From assembly GCA_038325765.1 (NCBI GenBank), contig JBBQJI010000006.1, forward strand, positions 132,105-196,104: a stretch of 64,000 nucleotides of DNA. The letters are read 5' to 3'. The position numbers were made by a program, and so were the translations under genes. Positions 45,854 to 55,900 of this stretch are shown here, one piece after another (within the stretch, counting starts at the first letter, position 1; each line of letters begins with the position of its first letter). The notes below the pieces were generated by a model. The model was not told the origin of the DNA. It did not search any database and saw nothing but the letters and a program-made list of their open reading frames with translations. This stretch comes from Xiheibacterium sp038325765 (GTDB lineage: Bacteria > Myxococcota_A > Polyangia > Nannocystales > Nannocystaceae).

Positions 45854-48613
45854 ATGCGGCGCGCGCTGGTGGGGATCGGGATCGCGGCCACGTTGTTCGG
45901 GTCCGGCTGTGGCGGCACGCTGGTGCGCCTCGAGGCGAAGGGCAGCCACGACGAGGTGATCGCCCGCGCGCACGCCCGGCGTTGGCCGCCGCGGCGGGCC
46001 GCGGCTCGGGCTCTGGCGCGGTCGCTGGTCGCCACCGGCAACGTCGAACGCGCGCGCGACGTCCTGCTGGGAGACTTTCGTCGTGGCGGTCAGATCCCCT
46101 CGCTCGTCGCGCTCGCAGATCTCGAGCGCACGCTCGGCCGCGATGGCGTCGCCGCGATCCACTACGCGCGGGTGCTCGAGCTCGATCGCACCGTGCTGCA
46201 CGGGCGTCGTGATGTGTGTGCGCTGCTGGTGACCCGCGCGTCGGCATGGGTCGCGCTCGGCGAGGGCACCGCGGCCCTCGACGATCTCGACGCCGTCCGG
46301 ACGTTGTGCGGGATCGAAGACGTGCCGCTGCGCCGCCGCGCCGAAGCGCACCTTGCGGAACACCTGCGATCGCGCCGGTCGCTGCCCGTGTGCACCGGCG
46401 ACTGCTCGCCCCGGCCGGACCCCGCTGCGATCGGTGCGGCTTTCGCCACCGCCCGCGCGAAGGGCCCTACGGCGCTGCGAGAGCTCGCCGCGCGCCGGCG
46501 GTTGGCATTGCCCGCGGCCGATGTGATCGCACTGTTGCTGGCGGACGCCCGCGGTCAGGCCGGTGCGCCGTTGGTCGACGACGACGAGCTGCGCATGTGG
46601 ATCGGGGACGGTGATGCCGACGAGTTCGTGGCGCCCGTGCGCGCGCTGACGGTGCCCGAGGGCTCGTACCTGCGCCTCCGGCTCGAGCGCGCGATCGGAC
46701 GCTCGCCCGCCGGCGGGGTCGAGTCGCCGATTCAGCGCGCGATCTGGCTCGACCGTGCGAGCGTGATCGAGGGCGCGGTGCGGTGGCGAATTCTCGCGGT
46801 GACCGGCGACATGACCGCGGCGGAGCAGGACGTGGTCGGGCGTTGGCGGCCGCGTCACGTCGCCGTCCCGACCCCAGGCGAAGACATCGTGGCGTTGCCC
46901 GGACCGCATTGGTCGCTGCGCACGGAGGTCACCTCGGCCAATCTGCGCGAGCTGTTGATCCTCGGGCGGCTGCGCGACGCGGCCGATGATCCCGACCTCG
47001 GGCTCGAGCTGCGGCGCCGCGCGTTGCGGGCGGCGGAGCAGGCCGGTGTACCCGAGGCCGGCGCCGCGCTGCGCGACGAGGTCGGCGATGCGCTCGCGTG
47101 GGGGCGCCCGTGGCTCGCGCTCGCGCTCGCAGACGTCGCTCGCACCGCCGATGTCGAGGCGCTGCGCCGCGCCGCCGCCACCGGCATCCTGCTCGGCGAC
47201 GCGGCCTGCGAGGGCCCCTGCCCCGAGTCCGCCGCCGATCTCGACACCGTCTCGCGCGTGCTCGGCGACGCGTGGGTCGACGACCAGCGGGCGACGCTGC
47301 GAGCGCTGGCCGGCGCGCGGGTGCAACCCCGATCCCCCGCCGGCGCCTGCCCCAGCCTCGAGGAGGTGCTCGCGCCGCCGAGCAGTACGCCGCTGGGCCA
47401 GGCGCTCGGGCAGGCCCGTGATGGCGATCCCATCGGCCTGGCCCGCGCGCTCGTCGTTGCGATCGAGTCCGATCCGAGTCTGGTGTGCGGTGCGCGGCTG
47501 GCGTTGCCGCTGCTCGTCTCGCTCGAGTCCGGTGTGACGACGGCACGGCTGTCGGATTTCCTCGCCCACGGCCCGGCGCAGACCGTAGCGCCGGCGCTGA
47601 CGATGCACGCCACTTTGGCGGTGCTGGGCGATCAGTACACCCGGGCCGAACACCTCGGGGTCGCCGCGGCGGCAGCCGGAGTGCCGCAGGACGCCTGGCG
47701 CGAGCTCGCTCGTTACGCCCGCGCTGCCGGTGCCCGCGATCTCGAGGTCCTCGCGCTGCGCGAGGTGTTGCTGCACACGGGCGGCTTCGAGGACGACACG
47801 GTCAGGCGCGAGCTCGTCGCCCACACCATCCTCGACGGTGCGCGGGCGTGGGGCATGCGCGACACGCCTGCGGGTCGCGAGTCGGTGGGCTTCGTCGTCG
47901 ACGAGCACCTCGCGCGCCTGCATCCGGCCGAACGCTGGGCCGAGCGCGAGGCGATCCTACACGCCGTCGTGGCGCGTCGATCCGATGCCGCGGTGCTCGA
48001 GGTCGTGGCCCGCACGCTGATGCCGCGCGAGCGCGTTGCGGCCCTGGGACTCGGCAGGGACGCGGCGCCGCGGCCAGGGGCGGCGCCGCGGCCAGGGGCG
48101 GCGCCGGGGCCAGGGGCGGCGCCGGGGTCAGGGGCGGCGCCGGGGCCAGGGGCGGCGCCGGGGCCAGGGGCAGCGCAGGCTGGGGGCGCCGACGGATCGT
48201 GGAGTCCCGAGCGACTCGGTCTGCTCGCCCGCGCGCACCGCATCGCCGAGGTGCCGCCGACCATCGCGGTGTTCGCCGATGCGCGCCGCATGCTCGCGTT
48301 GCGACGGGCCCTCGCCGAGGACGCGCGCGACTGGGGCGTTCGTCGCCGCGCGGCGACAGGTCTCGCGATCGCCGGCGGGGACGCCGACCGTGCGATCGGT
48401 GCCGCCGCGCTGATGTCGATGGCGACGCCGAAATCCCGGCCGGCGCTCGAGCGCCTGTTGCTGAGCCGCCCCGCCGCCCTCGATCACGGCAGCGCGGCGG
48501 AAACTGCGGGCGTCGCCGTCGTGGCCGACGATGTCGTGCTGCTGTACGTCCTGCTCGGCCTGCGCCCCGAAGCGGCGATGTGGCTGGGCCGCCCAGCGGC
48601 GGGGGTCCCCTGA
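45854..48613 (+). CDS. Large helical-repeat lipoprotein
   Basis: 919 aa from the ATG at 45854, with GAGGG some 8 nt upstream. MRRALVGIGIAATLFGSGC gives a lipobox at Cys19. The whole protein is alpha-helical and Ala/Arg/Leu-rich with TPR-like units near the start (RAAARALARSLVATGNVERARDVLLGDF, SLVALADLERTLGRDGVAAIHYARVLELD) and less regular repeats later. At about 737-772 it contains six copies of AAPxxG encoded by an 18-bp tandem repeat, probably a flexible hinge. Its stop overlaps the next start by 1 nt (TGATG). No enzyme motif seen; a scaffold role is likely. Confidence 0.82.
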   Translation: MRRALVGIGIAATLFGSGCGGTLVRLEAKGSHDEVIARAHARRWPPRRAAARALARSLVATGNVERARDVLLGDFRRGGQIPSLVALADLERTLGRDGVAAIHYARVLELDRTVLHGRRDVCALLVTRASAWVALGEGTAALDDLDAVRTLCGIEDVPLRRRAEAHLAEHLRSRRSLPVCTGDCSPRPDPAAIGAAFATARAKGPTALRELAARRRLALPAADVIALLLADARGQAGAPLVDDDELRMWIGDGDADEFVAPVRALTVPEGSYLRLRLERAIGRSPAGGVESPIQRAIWLDRASVIEGAVRWRILAVTGDMTAAEQDVVGRWRPRHVAVPTPGEDIVALPGPHWSLRTEVTSANLRELLILGRLRDAADDPDLGLELRRRALRAAEQAGVPEAGAALRDEVGDALAWGRPWLALALADVARTADVEALRRAAATGILLGDAACEGPCPESAADLDTVSRVLGDAWVDDQRATLRALAGARVQPRSPAGACPSLEEVLAPPSSTPLGQALGQARDGDPIGLARALVVAIESDPSLVCGARLALPLLVSLESGVTTARLSDFLAHGPAQTVAPALTMHATLAVLGDQYTRAEHLGVAAAAAGVPQDAWRELARYARAAGARDLEVLALREVLLHTGGFEDDTVRRELVAHTILDGARAWGMRDTPAGRESVGFVVDEHLARLHPAERWAEREAILHAVVARRSDAAVLEVVARTLMPRERVAALGLGRDAAPRPGAAPRPGAAPGPGAAPGSGAAPGPGAAPGPGAAQAGGADGSWSPERLGLLARAHRIAEVPPTIAVFADARRMLALRRALAEDARDWGVRRRAATGLAIAGGDADRAIGAAALMSMATPKSRPALERLLLSRPAALDHGSAAETAGVAVVADDVVLLYVLLGLRPEAAMWLGRPAAGVP
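48062..48169 (+). repeat. 18-bp tandem repeat, six copies, inside a coding gene
   Basis: Six units of GCGGCGCCGSGGYCAGGG at 48062, 48080, 48098, 48116, 48134 and 48152, with single-base changes, then a degenerate half unit. It is in frame and encodes AAPRPG, AAPRPG, AAPGPG, AAPGSG, AAPGPG, AAPGPG. Confidence 0.95.
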
Positions 48614-49476
48614 TGCGGGCGGTCGCGCACGCGGCCGCGGCGATCGCCCTGGCCGCGCCGCTGTTCGCCGATGCGGAGGTGCTCGCGCCACGAGTCGCCG
48701 CGGGTCTGTTCGCGGCGGAGCTGCGCACCCTCGATCAGGTCGCCGGGGTGCGCGATGGGGCCGGGGACGTCCGCGTCGATCCGATCCCAGTGCGCCTGCA
48801 TGTCGAGGGTCTGCCGTGGGTGCAGGAGGCCGCCGCGGCTGCGGTGCTTGCCGACGGTGGCTACGACGTCGGCGAGGGGCCGCACCGCTTGGTCGGCGAG
48901 CTCGCGATCGACGGCCGTGCTGCCGCAGCGCGGTGGTCGCTCGAGCGCCGCGGCTGGTCGGTGCACGCGCCGTCGCCCACGACGCGCAGGCTGCTGCCAG
49001 CGCTCGCGATCGTCCCGCTCGTGCTGGGCGCGATGGCGCAGCGACGATGGGGCCGTGCGCCATGGATCATGCTCGCGGTAGCCGCGTGTGCGCAGGCGCT
49101 GTCGTGGCTGTGGCCGTGGCCGGCGTCGCTGCCCGCCGCGTCGGTCCCGGGCCAACTCGCCGCCTCGCCGTTGCTCGCGCCGCTGTTCGGGGTCGCCCGT
49201 GCGATGGACGATCAGGCGGTCGCGTGGGCGGGCGGCGTCATCGCCCTGTGCCTGGTGCTGGCGTGGTTCGATCATCGCCGCACGCGGGATCGCAACCCCG
49301 TGGTCGCGGGCGTGGTCCTCGTCGTGGGGGCGCTGGTGTGGTGCGAGGCGGCGGCCCGGGTGAGCTGCGGCGCGTGGCTGATGACGGCATCGGGCGTCAT
49401 CGGGGCGATAGCGTTGGTGGCTTGGTTCGTGGCGTTGCCGCGGGCGGACTCGGGCGAAAGGCGGACGACGACGTGA
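48613..49476 (+). CDS. Membrane protein of the envelope cluster
   Basis: 287 aa from an ATG overlapping the previous stop (TGATG). A signal peptide (AHAAAAIALAAPLFADA) leads into a periplasmic domain of about 100 residues (ELRTLDQVAGVRDGAGDVRVD, VQEAAAAAVLADGGYDVGEGPHRLVGEL), followed by five or six membrane helices (LLPALAIVPLVLGAMA, PWIMLAVAACAQALSWLWPW, WAGGVIALCLVLAWF, VVAGVVLVVGALVWCEAA, GVIGAIALVAWFVAL). No known family. It is locked between the helical lipoprotein and the sulfatase-like gene by overlaps on both sides, so the three are probably one functional unit. Confidence 0.8.
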   Translation: MRAVAHAAAAIALAAPLFADAEVLAPRVAAGLFAAELRTLDQVAGVRDGAGDVRVDPIPVRLHVEGLPWVQEAAAAAVLADGGYDVGEGPHRLVGELAIDGRAAAARWSLERRGWSVHAPSPTTRRLLPALAIVPLVLGAMAQRRWGRAPWIMLAVAACAQALSWLWPWPASLPAASVPGQLAASPLLAPLFGVARAMDDQAVAWAGGVIALCLVLAWFDHRRTRDRNPVVAGVVLVVGALVWCEAAARVSCGAWLMTASGVIGAIALVAWFVALPRADSGERRTTT

Positions 49477-51797
49477 GGAGCCCGCGCGCCTGTGGGAGGT
49501 TGCCAGCCGGATCGATCACCGCGACGCTCGCCTTCGCTGCGTTCGTTTTCGTCGGGCCTGGCTGCGACGGCACGCCCACGGGACCCGTCACCGCGCCGGC
49601 CCCCGTGATCGGGCCGGTGGTCGCGCCCGTCGCCGCGCCCACGCCCCGGGTGCAGACCCACGACGACTGGATCGATCTGCTCGACCAGCGTCCCGCTGCG
49701 GTGGTCCACCGCGACGGTCGCATGATCATCGATCTAGGCACCCAGGCGGCGCTCAAGCACCTGGCGCTGGGCCAACAATCGGCGTGGCGGCTGTCGCAGG
49801 AGATCGACGGGCGTCGCGCCGGCGTCGTGGTCGGCAGGGCGGCGGCGCTCGAGCTGCCCCTCGACGGTGGCCTGGCGCCGCTGCTGCACCCCGATGTCGA
49901 CGGTCACCCGGGACTCGCGATGGCGATCACCCTGCGGGCGTTGGTGCCCGAGCAAGCGATCACCGTCTCGCTCAACGATCGCGTGCTGGCGAACCTGATG
50001 GTGTCGTCGACGTGGGAGCGGCGGACGTTCTCGTTGCCGGCCGATCTGATCCGTCACGGCGACAACCGGTTGCGCCTGCACTTTCGCCGGACCCCCGGCG
50101 CCGACACACCGGCGCCCGGGGCAGCGGCGCTCGCCATGGTCGAGGTCGGCGCGCACGCAGATATCACCACCTCGGTGACGGTGCCGGTCACACCCACGCC
50201 GCCGTTCACCGCGTTGCTCGACGAGCGCGGCGTGGGTGGGCTCGAGCTCGCCCCGGGCACCGGGCTAGCGTTCTACCTGCAGCCCCCCCGGCGCGCGCGG
50301 CTGGATCTCGATGTCGCCGGCGCGGGCGTCTTCGAGGTGCTCGTCAGCACCACCGACGACCACCGCGCGGGCAGGCGACCCACCGTGGCGTCGACCGAGC
50401 CGCTGCGCGACTCCGGTGAGCATCGCAGCGTGGATCTGAGCGCGTGGGGTGATCTTCCGATCCGCGTCGAGCTGCGCGCCCGCAGCGGTCGCGACGCCAC
50501 GGCACGGGCCCGGCTCACGGCTGCCCAGATCACGGTGAAGCGCGTGCGCCCGCTCGACCGTCGACCTCGCGGCCCGCGGGACGTCATCGTGCTCGCGATC
50601 GAGGGCGCCCGCGCCGACGAGGTCGAGCTCGGTGGGCGGCCACCGCTGCCCGAGATCGAGGCGTTGCTCAACGAATCGCTGGTCTTCGAGCGCGCGTACG
50701 CGGTGTCGCCCGCGGCGGTGCCGAGCCACGCGGCGTGGATGAGCTCGGTGGCGCCGCCGGTGCACCTGACGGTCAGCGGCACGTTCGTTGCCGACGGCCA
50801 GACGCTGATCCCGGAGACGCTCGAGCGACTCGGTCACTTCCGGGCGCTCATCGCCGCGAACCCCGACTTCTCCGCGGATCGGGGCCTCACGCAGGGCATC
50901 GACGAGGTCCACCACGTGGGCAACGACGGCACCGACGAGCACGCGCGTGCGGTGGTCACCGCCGCGATCGAGCGCATGCGAGGGCGGGTGGGGCGCCGCT
51001 TCCTCGTCGCCGATTTCACCGATCCGCAGGCGCCCTACGAACCACCGCGCGAGCTGCTGGGCGAGCTGGTCCCGCCGCCCAAAGCACCCTTGGCCCACCT
51101 CACCCATGTCTGGGTGGGGCGGGTGCGGCTGGGCAAGCACGTGCCCGACGCGAAGGAACTCGCCTATGTGCGGCGGCTCTATCGCGGCGAGCTGCAGCAG
51201 GTCTCGGTCGCAGTCGGCGAGCTCGTCGAGTTCCTGCGCGCCGAGGGGCGCCTCGACGAGACGATCATCGTGATGCTCGGGGTGCACGGCGAGGAATTCG
51301 GCGAGCACGGCGGGGCCGGTCACGGCATGACGCTGTACGAAGAGAGCCTGCGGGTGCCGCTGTCGATCCGCGCGCCCGACATGGTCGCGACCGGGCGTAT
51401 CACCGCGCCGGTCGATCTGCTGGATCTGGCGCCGACGCTCGCCGACCTGCTGGGCGTGCCGGCGCCGCAGCCGTGGCAGGGCGAGAGCCTGATCGGCGTG
51501 ATCGACGATCCGATCCCACCGCCGCGCTTGGTGTCCGCCTATCGCGGTGACGGCAGCCGCGCGTCCGTCGTCGGCGACGCCAAGCTGTGGCTGGGACCGG
51601 GCACCGCCGAGCGGTTCTTCGATCTCGAGGCCGACCCCCACGAGCGCGTGGATGCGCTCGCGGATGGCGGCGTGTCGCTTCGGATCGTCCGCACGGCGAT
51701 GGCCTGGGAGTTGGCGTTCGCCGCCACCTGGCGCCGGGGTCGCTGGGGCACCGGCGCGAACCTGCGGCCGGCGTTTGCGCTCGATCATGGGATGTAG
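49473..51797 (+). CDS. Sulfatase-fold protein with lost catalytic residues
   Basis: 774 aa; GTG start in the GTGA overlap. A signal sequence ends near Cys31 (FVGPGC, an imperfect lipobox), followed by a Pro/Val linker. Residues 65-355 form a beta-rich domain of unknown type. Residues 368-710 follow the sulfatase/alkaline-phosphatase superfamily: VIVLAIEGARADEV (371-384), VSPAAVPSHAAWMSS (411-425), DPQAPYEPP (517-525), VHGEEFGEHGGAGHG (604-618), LYEESLRVPL. The usual ligands differ: LDxxRAD has Glu377 for Asp, PHxPY reads PQAPY, and DHGE reads VHGE. It is probably a binding protein rather than an enzyme. It belongs to the envelope cluster. Confidence 0.85.
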   Translation: MRSPRACGRLPAGSITATLAFAAFVFVGPGCDGTPTGPVTAPAPVIGPVVAPVAAPTPRVQTHDDWIDLLDQRPAAVVHRDGRMIIDLGTQAALKHLALGQQSAWRLSQEIDGRRAGVVVGRAAALELPLDGGLAPLLHPDVDGHPGLAMAITLRALVPEQAITVSLNDRVLANLMVSSTWERRTFSLPADLIRHGDNRLRLHFRRTPGADTPAPGAAALAMVEVGAHADITTSVTVPVTPTPPFTALLDERGVGGLELAPGTGLAFYLQPPRRARLDLDVAGAGVFEVLVSTTDDHRAGRRPTVASTEPLRDSGEHRSVDLSAWGDLPIRVELRARSGRDATARARLTAAQITVKRVRPLDRRPRGPRDVIVLAIEGARADEVELGGRPPLPEIEALLNESLVFERAYAVSPAAVPSHAAWMSSVAPPVHLTVSGTFVADGQTLIPETLERLGHFRALIAANPDFSADRGLTQGIDEVHHVGNDGTDEHARAVVTAAIERMRGRVGRRFLVADFTDPQAPYEPPRELLGELVPPPKAPLAHLTHVWVGRVRLGKHVPDAKELAYVRRLYRGELQQVSVAVGELVEFLRAEGRLDETIIVMLGVHGEEFGEHGGAGHGMTLYEESLRVPLSIRAPDMVATGRITAPVDLLDLAPTLADLLGVPAPQPWQGESLIGVIDDPIPPPRLVSAYRGDGSRASVVGDAKLWLGPGTAERFFDLEADPHERVDALADGGVSLRIVRTAMAWELAFAATWRRGRWGTGANLRPAFALDHGM

Positions 51798-51811
51798 TAA
51801 GCCGGCGGCCC

Positions 51812-52870
51812 ATGTCCGAGGCTGCCGCGCTCCTGAAGTCGATCCCCGAGCTCACGAGCGCCCGCGCGGCCGACAAGCTGGTGGCGCTGCGGGACCATCC
51901 CGATCGCGACGTCCGCAAGGCGGTCCGCAAGGCGCTCCACACTCTCAAGAGCCGCGGCGTCGAGGTCCCCGAGCCCGGCGCCAAGGCGTGGTCGCTCGAA
52001 GGTCTCACCTCGATGCGCGGCGACATGCGGCCGCTCGCGAGCCTCGACGCGCGCTCGATGCCCGGCGCCCTGCGTTTCGTGCTCAGCATCCCCGACGACG
52101 ACGGCGTCCGACTTCTCGCCGGCACGCTCGGTCCCGACGATCGGATCCTCGACTTCGCGGCCTACCGCCAGACCGACGGCCAGCGCATCCGCATGCTGCG
52201 CGACTGGCAGCGGGCCTACGGCGATCGCGAGGTGCCGGTGGCGTGGCTGTCGGCGCGGATCTACTTTGCCCGCGATCGCACGATCGCCGCCGGCTTCAGC
52301 GTGCCCCGTGCCCTCGACGAGTCGCTGTCGTTGCTCGGCACTGCGCCCGTCGAGCGGCCCGCGGCGTTCGTCGACGGCGTCACCCAGGATGCTCCGCCCT
52401 TCGACCCCGCGGGCGTCGAGCAGGTGATGGCCACCGCGCGCGTCGACCAGTGGCCGCCGCTATGCGACCTCGATGGCATGCTGCAGCGCGCCGCCGAGCT
52501 CCATGGCGAGCAACCGCAGCCCACCCACGACGATGCCCGCGTCGCGCTCATCGCCCAGGCGGTCGCCGGCGACGCGTCGATCCGCGCCGGCCTGTCGGGC
52601 CCCATCGCGAACGCCCTCGAGGACGCGGCGAGCTACGCATGGGTCACCGGCGACGCCGCTGGCGGCCGCGCCCTGGGCGAGATGGCTGCGGCCCTGCGCA
52701 CCCACGCCGAGCCCGAGTCGCTGCCGTGGGCGCACCGCGTGCTGGGGTACCAGGTCGCGAGCCTTCTGCGCGTGGTGACCCGCGGCGGTCAGGTCCCCCT
52801 GCCGGGGATGGCCGCGCCGGCGGCCCCGGATCACGATCATGCTCACGATCGCGATCACGATCACGGCTGA
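51812..52870 (+). CDS. HEAT-like helical protein with a His/Asp-rich tail
   Basis: 352 aa from an ATG, 14 nt after the sulfatase-like stop. The N-terminus has a HEAT-type unit (LLKSIPELTSARAADKLVALRDHPDRDVRKAVRKALHTLKSRGVEVP). The central part (LRFVLSIPDDDGVRLLAGTLGPDDRILDFAAYRQTDGQRIRMLRDW) is mixed alpha/beta. No signal peptide, so it is cytoplasmic. The end is a metal-binding type tail: DHDHAHDRDHDHG. Similar tails occur in metallochaperones. It is convergent with the giant TPR genes, 42 nt apart. No precise function. Confidence 0.8.
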   Translation: MSEAAALLKSIPELTSARAADKLVALRDHPDRDVRKAVRKALHTLKSRGVEVPEPGAKAWSLEGLTSMRGDMRPLASLDARSMPGALRFVLSIPDDDGVRLLAGTLGPDDRILDFAAYRQTDGQRIRMLRDWQRAYGDREVPVAWLSARIYFARDRTIAAGFSVPRALDESLSLLGTAPVERPAAFVDGVTQDAPPFDPAGVEQVMATARVDQWPPLCDLDGMLQRAAELHGEQPQPTHDDARVALIAQAVAGDASIRAGLSGPIANALEDAASYAWVTGDAAGGRALGEMAAALRTHAEPESLPWAHRVLGYQVASLLRVVTRGGQVPLPGMAAPAAPDHDHAHDRDHDHG

Positions 52871-52912
52871 GCCGGGCGCGCGAGTCCGGATCGCCGGGCC
52901 CGGCCCGCACCC

Positions 52913-55900
52913 TCAGATCGAGCCGAGGCGCGTCGCGAGACCGACGGCGTCGTCCGACAGCAGGTGACTCAGCAGCTCCTGGGCGCCGCGCGAGCGGTTG
53001 ACCCGCTGCTTGAGGCTGCCTCCGATCACGCCGTCGAGGGCACACGCTGCGGCGGCGACCGCCGACAGATCGGCGGACAACAGCGTCGCGAACAACAGAT
53101 CGGTGGCCCGGATCGCCCGCGCAGTGCCGCCCGGATCGAAGGGGTGGCCCGCGAGCGCCTTGCAGCAGTCCTCGACGGTCTTGAGGTGACGGCGGGGCAG
53201 CAGTGTCCGCAGTTGGGCCACCAACTCGGCGAGCACCCGCGGATCGGGATCGGCCGTGAGCGGGTTGAACACCCCCGCGACCTCGAACGCCGCCGCGAGC
53301 AGCAGGTCGATGCCCGCCGGCGGCAGTGCGCGGACCCGCGGCGCGCCGAAGGCCAGCCGCGCGAACGCCAGCGCGACCAGACCACGGGTCGCCGGCTCGT
53401 CGCCCAGGTTCCACAGGTTGACGCCGAGGCGTACCGTCGCCAGCGGGTCTTGCAAGAACACCACGGTGTTGTGGGTGTTGGAGGCCTGGAAGCGCGGCGG
53501 CCGGGCGCCGACGAGCTCGGCGAGGCGCTTGGCGACATCCGCTGCGCCGGCCCCATCGCCGCGGGGCAGGGGCGCCAGATCGGCCGCGCCGACGATCGGG
53601 AAGTCATGGGCCAGCCGACCCACGGCGCCGTCGAGCGCGGCGAGCAGCGTGTGCAGCGGGGCCGGCTCGCCCTCGGACAGCAACGCGGTGCGGACATCGG
53701 CGCTGTCGATCACCTGTCGCACCGCGGCAGCAGTGGGCGTGCGCAGCACCGCGGGCCGCTCGGCGCCGGGCTCGATCGCCGCGGCGATGGTCTCGGCCAT
53801 CTTACCCAGCGGCGCGTGGGCCCGCCGCGCGACCTTGGCGAGCAGCGCGAGATCGCGGAGGCTCACCGCGCCGCGCGCGATGTTGGCGTTGACCGCGTTG
53901 CGGATCGGCCCCAGAAACGACTCGATACGCGAGGTCTGACCGGCGAGTTCGAGCTGCTCGACGAACAGCGCCACGGTCTCGCGGTTGCCCGGGCTCAAGG
54001 TGGCGGCGCGCTCGATCGCATCGAGGGCAGCGGCTTGGTGGCCGGGCTGCGAGGCGAGGAGCTTCGCGCGGTGGAGCAGGATGTCGTGGAGCTTCTCGCG
54101 GTTGCGCTCGCGGCCCGCGAGGCGATCGAGGATCTCGGCGGCCGCCAACGGCTGGCCGGCGCGGTCGAGCAGATCGGCCATCAGCTGCAGCGCGCGCATG
54201 TCGTCGGGGCGTGCGTCGAGGACGATGCGCGCGTGGTCGAGGGCGCGCGGCAGGGTCTCGGTGCTGCCGGCGAGGAAGGTGGCGATGCCCATGCGCAGGT
54301 CGATCGCGGAGGGCTCCGACGGATCGAATTGCTCGAGCAGGCGCTCGGTCGCCGCGGCGGCCCGGCGATCGTCGCCCATCTGCCGGTAGGTGTGGACCAG
54401 CCCCCGCAGCGCCCGACGACCGCTGGGCTTGGTCGTCGACGCGGCCTCGTAGTACTGCACGGCGCGTTCCAGCACGAGGCTGTGTTCGGCGAGGAACAGC
54501 GCCAGCTCGTAGCGCAGACCGGGCTCGTCGATGCGCTGCCACGCATGCTCGAGGAGTTCGACCACCGGCGTGGGATCGGCGAGCTGGCTCGCGAGCGAGC
54601 GCGCGAGCGTGATCGCATCGCGATGCTTGGGATCGCGGGCGAGGATCTCGCCGATGAGGGCGAGGGCGCGGGTGCGCGCCGGCAGATCGCCGCGTGACGC
54701 GTGCACCGCCGCGTCGCGGGCCTCGGCGACGAGCACGTGGATCGACTGCCGGCCCTGGGCGGCGGGGGCCGTGCGCCGCGAATCGGTGGCGAGTCGCTGC
54801 AGGCCCAGGTCGGCGGGCGCGAGCTGGGGCAGGGCGCCCTTGGCCGCCAGATAGGCCCGCCGCGCCTGACCCCAAGCCCCGACCTTCTCGAGCAGCTCGG
54901 CGCTCTCGACGTAGAAGATCGCCCGCTCGGCGTCGGACTGGGCCCGCACCGCGCGGGCGCTGACCGCATCTTTGATCACGAAGGGCGAGTCGGGCTCGGT
55001 GAGCAGCCGCTCGAGATGGCGCACGGCATACGGATTGCCGGGGTCGACCCGCAGCGCGTCGAGGATCGCGTTGCCGGCGAGATCATGATCCTCGCGCTCG
55101 CCCGTCGACAGCAGCAGCTCGGCGGCCTCGACGAGCAGCGTCGCCTGCAGGTGCTTGTCGGCGGTGTCCCGCGCCGAGCGCAGGTACAGCGCCGGAAGCG
55201 ACTTGCGATCGCCCTGCAGGCGCAGCAGCACCTCGAGTTCGTGGCGCACCAACGGATCCTCGGGTGCGGCTTCGAACGCCTGCTCGTAGGCCCGCCGCGC
55301 GATCTCGAGTCCGCCCGCGTCCGCGAGGTGGGCCCGCGCCAAGGCGACGTGGGCGAGGCTACGGGCCTGCCCGGAGGCGCCTTGAGCCGCGGACTCGAGC
55401 ATCCGCACCAAGTTGGGCAGATCGTTGTGGGCGACGAGGATCCGTCGCGAGCGCTCGAACGCGAGGCCATGATCGGCCTGGTGGGCGAGCGCGGCGCGGT
55501 AGTGCTGCAGCGCGGCGTCCTCGTGCCGCAGCACGAGTTCGTCGTCGCCGCCCTTGCGCGCGCAGGCCTCGGCCAGCAGGCCCAGCCGATAGTGGTGATC
55601 GGCCGCCGCCGCCGGGCTGCGCGGCGGGTCTTGGGCCCGCAGCAGATCGTAGGCCTCGTCGAGCTGGCCGCTGGCGGTGAGCAGCTGCAGCAGCAGCTCG
55701 CGCGCCGGCACGAGATCGGGGTTGGCCTGGTAGGCGATGTGCAAGAACTCGATCGCGCTGTCCACATCACCGATCTCGTCGATGTAGACGCGCGCCGTCT
55801 TGAGCGCCAGCAGGGCTGGATCAGTGATCGGATCCACGTCGGGGGCGAGCAGGCGCACCACGTCGGCGAGGTCGCCGTTGTCGCGGTACAGCCGGCCCAG

